The notes below the pieces were generated by a model that searched no databases, was not told the DNA's origin, and saw nothing but the letters and a program-made list of their open reading frames with translations. A stretch of DNA of 11,575 nucleotides from Planctomycetia bacterium (GTDB lineage Bacteria; Planctomycetota; Planctomycetia; Pirellulales; UBA1268), in contig RFPF01000076.1 in assembly GCA_009926295.1 (NCBI GenBank), positions 1-11,575 of the forward strand, read 5' to 3'. Positions within the stretch are counted from its first letter, which is position 1. The number at the start of each line of letters is the position of its first letter. Position numbers and translations under genes: made by a program. This document shows, piece by piece, positions 7,684 to 11,575 of this stretch.

Positions 7684-8844
7684 ATGAGGAAGCCTTCCGA
7701 AACAGCCACCGCATTCTCTTCGTGCCCCGACAGGTCCGGCACCGGGTCGGAGAAGTGGGACCGCTGGACCGGCCGCGACGTGCTGCCGGTGTGGGTGGCC
7801 GACATGGATTTTCGCACGGCGCCCGAGGTGCTCGAGGCGCTCCACGCCCGCGTCGAGCACGGCGTGTTCGGCTACACGCACGAACCGCCGGGATTTCGTC
7901 CGGCGCTCGTCGGGCACCTCGCCGCACGGCACGGCTGGCAGGTCGATCCCGACTGGATCGTCGGCGTGCCGGGGGTCGTGACGGCGCTCGCGATCACGGC
8001 GCGTCTGTTGAGCGATCGTAACGATGCAATCCTCACCTTCACGCCGGTCTACCCCCCGTTCCTCACGCTTCCAGCCCTCGCCGGCCGGGGTTGCGCCCGC
8101 GTGCCGCTTGCGCACGACGCCGGCGGCTGGCGGATCGACTGGGACGCATTCGAGCGGGCCGCGCGCAGTCCTGCCGCCAGGCTGCTCTGGCTCTGCCACC
8201 CCCACAACCCGACCGGAACCGTCTGGGGGCATGCCGACCTCGAGCACATCGCCGACGTCGCCGAGCGGCACGGGCTCACGGTGGTCAGCGACGAGATCTG
8301 GTCCGACCTCGTGCTCGACGATGGCCCCCACGTGCCCTTCGCGAGCCTCGACCATCCTGCCGCCCGTCGGGCGATCACACTCGTCGCGCCGTCGAAGACG
8401 TGGAACCTGGCCGGCCTGTCCTGCGCCGCGGCGATCGTGCCGGATGGAACGATCAGGCGCCGCTGGCGGATCGCGGGGGAAGGACTCGTGCCGATGGTGA
8501 ATCCGCTCGGGTACGCCGCGGCCGAGGCAGCGTGGCGCCACGGCGAGGCGTGGCGGCGGGAGTTGCTCACGATCCTGCGGAAACATCGGTCGCTGGTCCT
8601 CGAGCGGGTGGCCTCGATTCCGGGCCTCGAGTGCACGCCGTGGCAGGCCACGTATCTCGCGTGGATCGACTGCCGGGCGACGTCTCGGGAAAATCCGCAG
8701 GCCGACTGCGAGGCGGCCGGCATCGGACCATCCGACGGTCGCGACTTTGGCCTGCCCGGGTTCATCCGTGTCAACACGGCCTGCCCGACGGAGCGGCTCG
8801 TGCTGGCGCTCGATCGCCTCTCCGCCGCCTTCGCGCAGCGGTAA
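7684..8844 (+). CDS. patB: PatB/MalY-family PLP-dependent C-S beta-lyase / aminotransferase
   Basis: This fold-type I PLP enzyme of the MalY/PatB group is annotated in relatives as cystathionine beta-lyase; it would cleave the C-S bond of cystathionine or similar substrates to thiol, pyruvate and ammonia. Numbered from the ATG at 7684 (386 residues), the signatures are GTGSEKWDRW near the N-terminus, DVLPVWVADMDF, HPHNPTGTVW, SDEIWSDLV (the Asp contacts the PLP ring nitrogen), and APSKTWNLAGL with the Schiff-base lysine at residue 238. FIRVNTACP near the C-terminus holds the substrate-carboxylate arginine. All expected active-site residues are present. Start choice is uncertain: the ATG at 7648 overlaps the preceding TGA by four bases and adds 12 residues, but 7684 fits the family's usual N-terminal length and follows a -10-like element. 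Neither start has a clear Shine-Dalgarno. It may serve methionine biosynthesis or thiol recycling; the exact substrate is not decidable here. Confidence 0.9.
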   Translation: MRKPSETATAFSSCPDRSGTGSEKWDRWTGRDVLPVWVADMDFRTAPEVLEALHARVEHGVFGYTHEPPGFRPALVGHLAARHGWQVDPDWIVGVPGVVTALAITARLLSDRNDAILTFTPVYPPFLTLPALAGRGCARVPLAHDAGGWRIDWDAFERAARSPAARLLWLCHPHNPTGTVWGHADLEHIADVAERHGLTVVSDEIWSDLVLDDGPHVPFASLDHPAARRAITLVAPSKTWNLAGLSCAAAIVPDGTIRRRWRIAGEGLVPMVNPLGYAAAEAAWRHGEAWRRELLTILRKHRSLVLERVASIPGLECTPWQATYLAWIDCRATSRENPQADCEAAGIGPSDGRDFGLPGFIRVNTACPTERLVLALDRLSAAFAQR

Positions 8845-9000
8845 TCGGGGCCGGCGGCGGGGCACGTGCCGGCTGCGCGGAGTGTTCGGCCGCCGTGGGC
8901 TGTGCCCGGGAATCAGGGACGCGGTCAAGCCGGGGCGGAGGAACGACGATCACTCCACGTGGCGGGACGACATCGAGCCTATCGCCCGGGGAGTGACAGG

Positions 9001-9291
9001 ATGGCCTCCAGAAAGAAGACGAGTTACACGCAGAGGATCGCCCAGATGGCGACCATGGGCATGCCGGCGCCGGTCCAGAAGGTGGCCACATCGCAGCTCG
9101 GATCGCGGATCTTCCTGCTCCTGATCCCGATCCTGATCGCCACGGGCATCATTTCGGTGTCTTTTTCCGGCGGCATGCCCACGGTGACTTTCAACCGGGA
9201 TCGCGCCGAGGCCGTGGGCCGTGAACTCGAGACCGACGCCCTGCGGGCCGCCGAACGGGTTCGCCAGGCGAACGACCCGACGTATCGCTGA
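9001..9291 (+). CDS. Small single-pass membrane protein, unrecognised
   Basis: I do not recognise a family for this 96-residue protein. The N-terminus is basic (MASRKKTSYTQRIAQ). A single hydrophobic segment at about residues 36-55 (RIFLLLIPILIATGIISVSF) should span the membrane. The C-terminal part (about 63-94) is charged and likely helical, with alternating Arg/Glu/Ala. The basic N-terminus predicts an N-in orientation. The ATG at 9001 has GGGGAG 7 bases upstream, which supports this start; the frame is open upstream but that part looks non-coding. It sits 156 bases after the PatB-like gene and 42 bases before the FKBP gene. Its stop codon overlaps the FKBP promoter, so FKBP has its own start site but may also receive read-through. 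The two products both face the envelope, but a functional link is only positional. Confidence 0.72.
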   Translation: MASRKKTSYTQRIAQMATMGMPAPVQKVATSQLGSRIFLLLIPILIATGIISVSFSGGMPTVTFNRDRAEAVGRELETDALRAAERVRQANDPTYR

Positions 9292-9297
9292 TATACT
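9289..9297 (+). promoter_or_regulatory. Extended -10 promoter of the FKBP gene
   Basis: TGATATACT is a near-perfect extended -10: TG at 9289-9290, one base, then TATACT at 9292-9297. It overlaps the TGA stop (9289-9291) of the small membrane protein gene. The predicted start site is around 9304, about 30 bases before the FKBP ATG. I see no good -35, which extended -10 promoters can tolerate. Confidence 0.55.
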
Positions 9298-9299
9298 TC

Positions 9300-9330
9300 G
9301 CGGGTTCCATCCCCCACCCCAGGAACCCGC
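9300..9330 (+). repeat. Perfect 9-bp inverted repeat in FKBP promoter/leader
   Basis: GCGGGTTCC (9300-9308) and GGAACCCGC (9322-9330) are exact reverse complements separated by 13 bases of mostly C. Arm centres are 22 bases apart, about two helical turns, as in many operators. The repeat covers the predicted start site, and its right arm includes most of the AGGA ribosome binding site (9321-9324). It could be a DNA operator or, on read-through RNA, a hairpin that hides the Shine-Dalgarno. Confidence 0.6.
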
Positions 9331-9333
9331 CCG

Positions 9334-9810
9334 ATGGCCAGTCTGCGCATCCCCGCACTGCTCGTCTGCCTGTCCTTTTTCCCGATGCTCACGGAGACCC
9401 TCATGGCCGCGGACACCCCCCATCCCCAACTTCCGGCCGGCGCCGGCACCATCGACGCCGATGCGCCGAAGGCGTTCACGACGACCGGATCGGGGCTTCA
9501 ATACCGCGTGCTCCGCAAGGGATCCGGCGGCAATCCCAAGGCCTCCAACACCGTGAAGGTCAACTACCACGGCTGGCTGGACGACGGCAAGGTGTTTGAC
9601 AGTTCCTACGATCGCCGCGAGGCGATCGAGTTTCCGCTCGGGGGCGTGATCCCGGGCTGGACGGAAGGCATGCAGCTCGTCGGAAAGGGCGGCATGATCG
9701 AGCTCGTGATTCCGAGCAATTTGGGCTACGGTGCGAGAGGAACTCCCGGCGGACCTATCCCGCCCAACGCCACGCTCCACTTCCTCGTGGAACTTCTCGA
9801 CGTCCGCTAG
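9334..9810 (+). CDS. Secreted FKBP-type peptidyl-prolyl cis-trans isomerase
   Basis: This 158-residue FKBP isomerase catalyses cis-trans isomerisation of prolyl bonds during protein folding. Residues 1-25 look like a Sec signal peptide (hydrophobic IPALLVCLSFFPML, cleavage near LMA-ADT), so it should act outside the cytoplasmic membrane, probably in the periplasm. A short linker leads to one FKBP domain at about 53-157. The FKBP pocket residues are in place: Y78 (NYHGWL), F88 and D89 (VFDSSY), V105, I106 and W109 (GVIPGW), Y132 (LGYG), I142 (IPPNATLHF) and F150. It is therefore expected to be active. There is no dimerisation domain as in long FkpA/Mip proteins. The ATG at 9334 has AGGA 9 bases upstream. 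It has its own extended -10 promoter and an inverted repeat over its leader, which suggests regulated expression. Confidence 0.93.
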   Translation: MASLRIPALLVCLSFFPMLTETLMAADTPHPQLPAGAGTIDADAPKAFTTTGSGLQYRVLRKGSGGNPKASNTVKVNYHGWLDDGKVFDSSYDRREAIEFPLGGVIPGWTEGMQLVGKGGMIELVIPSNLGYGARGTPGGPIPPNATLHFLVELLDVR

Positions 9811-10043
9811 CCGTCTGGCGAGTGTCTGTTGGCTGCCACGTGCGGTGTCGACCGCCGGCGCGACAACAGTGCCCACTGGGAAACGGCACCGTGGCGTCCG
9901 ACCGCGAGCAGCGGGCTGCCATTCACACACCCTTTTTCCACCAGGCAGCCACGAGCGAGGTCTCGTCGTGTCGCCCTCGGGCCACGATCCGTTCGGCCAG
10001 CCCCCGACACGTATCCGACAGTGATCCAACGGGCCAGGCGAGA

Positions 10044-10073
10044 CAAAAACTCTCGATTTCCCGGGAGTTTTTG
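10044..10073 (+). terminator. Intrinsic terminator-like hairpin, possibly bidirectional
   Basis: CAAAAACTC (10044-10052) is the exact complement of GAGTTTTTG (10065-10073), extendable by one G-U and one C-G pair to an 11-bp stem with an 8-base loop. The arms end in A5 and T5 runs, so it could terminate on either strand. It lies 234 bases after the FKBP stop, so it would close either a long FKBP 3' UTR or a separate small RNA. Confidence 0.55.
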
Positions 10074-10251
10074 CATCTTTCCGTGAGCCATGCCCATCGC
10101 CGCCAAACCTCCTGTTATTTGTCTTCATTCATGTGCTCCTTTCCTGTCCTGATGTTTTCAAAATTCCTTTCCAGATATCGAAGAAGTGTGCGGAAGCCGC
10201 CGCCGAAACCGTGGAATTCTCCGCGCTTTCAGGGGATTTCATGCGGCCCCG

Positions 10252-10316
10252 GGTCGGGTACAGTAGGGGTTTTCCAGACGATATTTTCCCCCTGGATTGC
10301 GGACCCGACCGGTCCG
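10252..10316 (+). promoter_or_regulatory. dnaN: dnaN promoter region with competing inverted repeats
   Basis: TACAGT at 10259-10264 is a plausible -10 (4 of 6 matches), with only a weak -35 (TTTCAT at 10237-10242); the start site would be near 10271. GGTCGGGT (10252-10259) is complementary to ACCCGACC (10303-10310), enclosing AGGGG (10265-10269) against CCCCT (10289-10293). A second hairpin, CGGACC (10300-10305) with GGTCCG (10311-10316), uses part of the same right arm and ends 14 bases before the dnaN ATG. The two pairings are mutually exclusive. Confidence 0.4.
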
Positions 10317-10330
10317 ACGAAGCCATCCCG

Positions 10331-11443
10331 ATGAAAGTGCGTTGTTCCCGAGAGCCGCTCCTCGCGGCGTTGCAGAGCGCGTCGGCGGTGGTGCCCGCGC
10401 GGTCGCCCAAGCCCGTGCTCACGAACGTCAAGATCGAGGCCACCAAGGAGGGCGCCGTCCTGTCGGCGACGGATCTGGAGGTGGGCATTCGCACGGCGAT
10501 CGAAGGCGTGGAAACGACCGCCGCGGGGGCGGCCCTCCTGCCGAGCGCCCGCCTCTCCGCGATCGTCCGTGAGAGCCCCCCGGGCACGGTGTTTGAGTTC
10601 TCGGCGGACGGGACCGCCACCGTGGTCAAGGCGCCGCGCAGCGAGTTCCGGCTTCCCGCCGAGGATCCGCTCGAGTTCCCGTCGGTGGCGACGTTTCCTT
10701 CCGGGCCGTGCTTCGAACTCGCGACGCCGCTGGTCCGCGAACTCGTCAAGCGAACGGTGTTCGCGACCGACAACGAATCGAGCCGATTCGCCCTCGGCGG
10801 CGTGCTCCTGGAGTTGTCCACGAAGTCGGTGATCGCCGTCGGCACCGACGGCCGGAGGCTCGCGAAGATGGAGGGACCGGCGGCCGGGTGCGACGGCAGC
10901 CCTTCGGATGCCCAGCCGATCGTGCCGGCACGGGCGATGCAGCTCATCGAGCGCTGCCTCGCCGGAGCCGACGCCCCGGTGCACGTCGCCGTGAGACCCG
11001 CGGAGATACTCGTCAGGACCGGGCCGACCACGATCTCGGCGCGGCTCGTCGAAGGCCGATTCCCCCGCTGGCGCGACGTGTTCCCGGATCGGCCCGAAGC
11101 GGCCAGGGTGAGCCTCGTGAGCGGGCCGTTGCTGGCGGCCGTCCGCCAGGCTGCGATCGTCACGAGCGAGCAGTCGAAGGGGGTCGATTTCTCGTTCGAG
11201 TCGGGCCGCCTCGTGCTCTCGGGCCGGTCGGCTGAAAGCGGGGAGAGCCGGATCGAACTCCCCATCGACCACTCGGGAGCCGGCGTCAAGATCAAGATGG
11301 ATCCGCGTTTCGTGAGCGACTTTCTCCGCGTGCTCGACGGCGGCGCGAATGTGTCGCTCGAGCTCACCGACCCTCAAAGCGCGTGCGTCTGCCGCACGGA
11401 CGACGGCTACGGCTACGTGATCATGCCGCTGGCGGCCGACTGA
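10331..11443 (+). CDS. dnaN: DNA polymerase III beta subunit (sliding clamp)
   Basis: This 370-residue protein has the usual length of a bacterial beta clamp, which forms a dimeric ring around DNA and tethers replicative polymerase and other partners. The N-terminus (MKVRCSREPLLAALQSASAVV, then PVLTNVKIEA and LSATDLEVGI) and C-terminus (DDGYGYVIMPLAAD) are typical, as are SSRFALGGVLLEL and VGTDGRRLAKM in the middle domain and EGRFPRWRDVFP opening the third domain. All three clamp domains appear complete. I chose the ATG at 10331 because it aligns with the family start; the frame is open upstream to 10133 but that part is not clamp-like. No strong Shine-Dalgarno precedes it. A DUF721/DciA gene follows 8 bases after the stop, giving a two-gene replication unit; no dnaA is visible upstream. 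Confidence 0.97.
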   Translation: MKVRCSREPLLAALQSASAVVPARSPKPVLTNVKIEATKEGAVLSATDLEVGIRTAIEGVETTAAGAALLPSARLSAIVRESPPGTVFEFSADGTATVVKAPRSEFRLPAEDPLEFPSVATFPSGPCFELATPLVRELVKRTVFATDNESSRFALGGVLLELSTKSVIAVGTDGRRLAKMEGPAAGCDGSPSDAQPIVPARAMQLIERCLAGADAPVHVAVRPAEILVRTGPTTISARLVEGRFPRWRDVFPDRPEAARVSLVSGPLLAAVRQAAIVTSEQSKGVDFSFESGRLVLSGRSAESGESRIELPIDHSGAGVKIKMDPRFVSDFLRVLDGGANVSLELTDPQSACVCRTDDGYGYVIMPLAAD

Positions 11444-11451
11444 GGATGCGC

Positions 11452-11575
11452 ATGTCCACGTCCAGCTCCGGAGGCCCACGTCCCATCGGCGGCATCGTGT
11501 CGAGGCTGCTTGCGCGCACGGGCTACGATCAGACGCAGTCCGCCGGCACGCTCACCGCCGCCTGGGCCCAGGCGG
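11452..11575 (+). CDS. dciA: DUF721/DciA family protein (partial, 5' part only)
   Basis: Only about 41 codons are in the window. The visible N-terminus reads a short Ser/Gly-rich lead, then IGGIVSRLLARTGYDQTQ and LTAAWAQA, which matches the start of the DUF721 domain, in which a helix ending in LLAR.GY is followed by an Ala-rich helix with a conserved Trp. DUF721 proteins include DciA, the ancestral bacterial loader or operator of the replicative helicase DnaB. I chose the ATG at 11452 because GAGG (11442-11445) lies 6 bases upstream; the ATG at 11446 is in frame but has no room for a Shine-Dalgarno. It begins 8 bases after the dnaN stop, so co-expression is likely. Planctomycete DUF721 proteins are usually short. 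Identification rests on the N-terminus and the neighbour alone. Confidence 0.72.
   Translation, partial: MSTSSSGGPRPIGGIVSRLLARTGYDQTQSAGTLTAAWAQA

Larger units (their letters stand above)
9811..10330. other. 520-base intergenic stretch before dnaN
   Basis: I see no convincing protein gene or tRNA. From 9811 to about 10043 the sequence is GC-rich and able to fold: GGCTGCC occurs at 9831-9837 and 9914-9920, and its complement GGCAGCC at 9944-9950, so two alternative stems compete for one arm; GTGCC (9869-9873) can pair with GGCAC (9885-9889). A terminator-like hairpin follows at 10044-10073. From about 10105 to 10190 the sequence is distinctly more AT-rich and pyrimidine-rich on this strand. 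The last 80 bases hold the probable dnaN promoter and more inverted repeats. A minus-strand frame (10097 to 9807, 96 codons) starts 10 bases after a perfect AGGAGG, but its codon third positions are not GC-biased like the real genes here. Confidence 0.6.

Noticed and set aside
8861..8870. Ten-base palindrome GGCACGTGCC between the PatB-like gene and the small membrane protein gene
   Set aside because: Single short GC-rich palindrome with no promoter beside it; such words are expected by chance in this base composition.
7642..8928. Minus-strand open frame of 428 codons opposite the PatB-like gene
   Set aside because: Register-locked shadow; all catalytic motifs are on the plus strand.
9811..10043. 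tRNA, SRP RNA, tmRNA or RNase P RNA in the gap before dnaN
   Set aside because: No T-loop, acceptor CCA context, SRP tetraloop motif, or RNase P/tmRNA conserved cores could be found on either strand.
8950..10128. Minus-strand open frame of 392 codons opposite the membrane protein and FKBP genes
   Set aside because: Same register as both sense genes, low-complexity Arg/Gly-rich product, and it continues through intergenic sequence with no domain signal.
9934..10278. DnaA-box-like words (TTTTCCACC at 9934-9942, TTTTCCAGA at 10270-10278) suggesting a replication origin before dnaN
   Set aside because: Each matches the TTATCCACA consensus at only 7 of 9 positions and there is no cluster; dnaA is not adjacent in the window.
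10229..11479. Minus-strand open frame of 416 codons opposite dnaN
   Set aside because: Register-locked shadow of a certain core gene.

Overview
The window comes from a high-GC bacterium of the phylum Planctomycetota, most likely a Pirellulales-type member. The evidence is a DUF1549/DUF1553 protein followed by a DUF1501 protein, facing a large secreted beta-propeller protein that ends in the heme-binding domain typical of Planctomycetes and Verrucomicrobia. These family combinations are hallmarks of the PVC superphylum. The order-level placement is inference.

Left part (1-3316, minus strand): a probable three-gene operon read right to left. It encodes a secreted two-EF-hand protein, a secreted DUF1549/DUF1553 protein with an internal CAQCH motif, and a DUF1501 protein that runs off the left edge. 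Gaps are 22 and 29 bases and each gene has its own Shine-Dalgarno sequence. A 200-base divergent intergenic region separates this operon from a plus-strand gene (3517-6276) for a 919-residue secreted propeller/helical-repeat/cytochrome-c protein. Together these look like envelope or periplasmic machinery for oxidising or degrading some substrate, but nothing in the sequence identifies the substrate.

Middle part (6383-9810, plus strand): a baeRF family 3 protein, distantly related to archaeo-eukaryotic peptide release factors; a PatB/MalY-type PLP-dependent C-S lyase or aminotransferase that starts at the end of it; an unrecognised 96-residue single-pass membrane protein; and a secreted FKBP-type prolyl isomerase. 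The FKBP gene has a clear extended -10 promoter overlapping the previous stop codon, and a perfect 9-bp inverted repeat covering its start site and Shine-Dalgarno sequence.

Right part (9811-11575): a 520-base stretch without a convincing gene. It has a strong terminator-like hairpin, structured GC-rich sequence and then a more AT-rich, pyrimidine-rich segment. It is followed by dnaN (DNA polymerase III sliding clamp) and the start of a DUF721/DciA gene (replicative helicase loader), which form a replication gene pair with no recF between them.

No tRNA, rRNA, CRISPR array, insertion sequence or defence system is evident. All the very long antisense reading frames are codon-bias shadows of the genes above. 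This is mainly ordinary core and planctomycete-specific gene content; the points of interest are regulatory structures and poorly characterised families.
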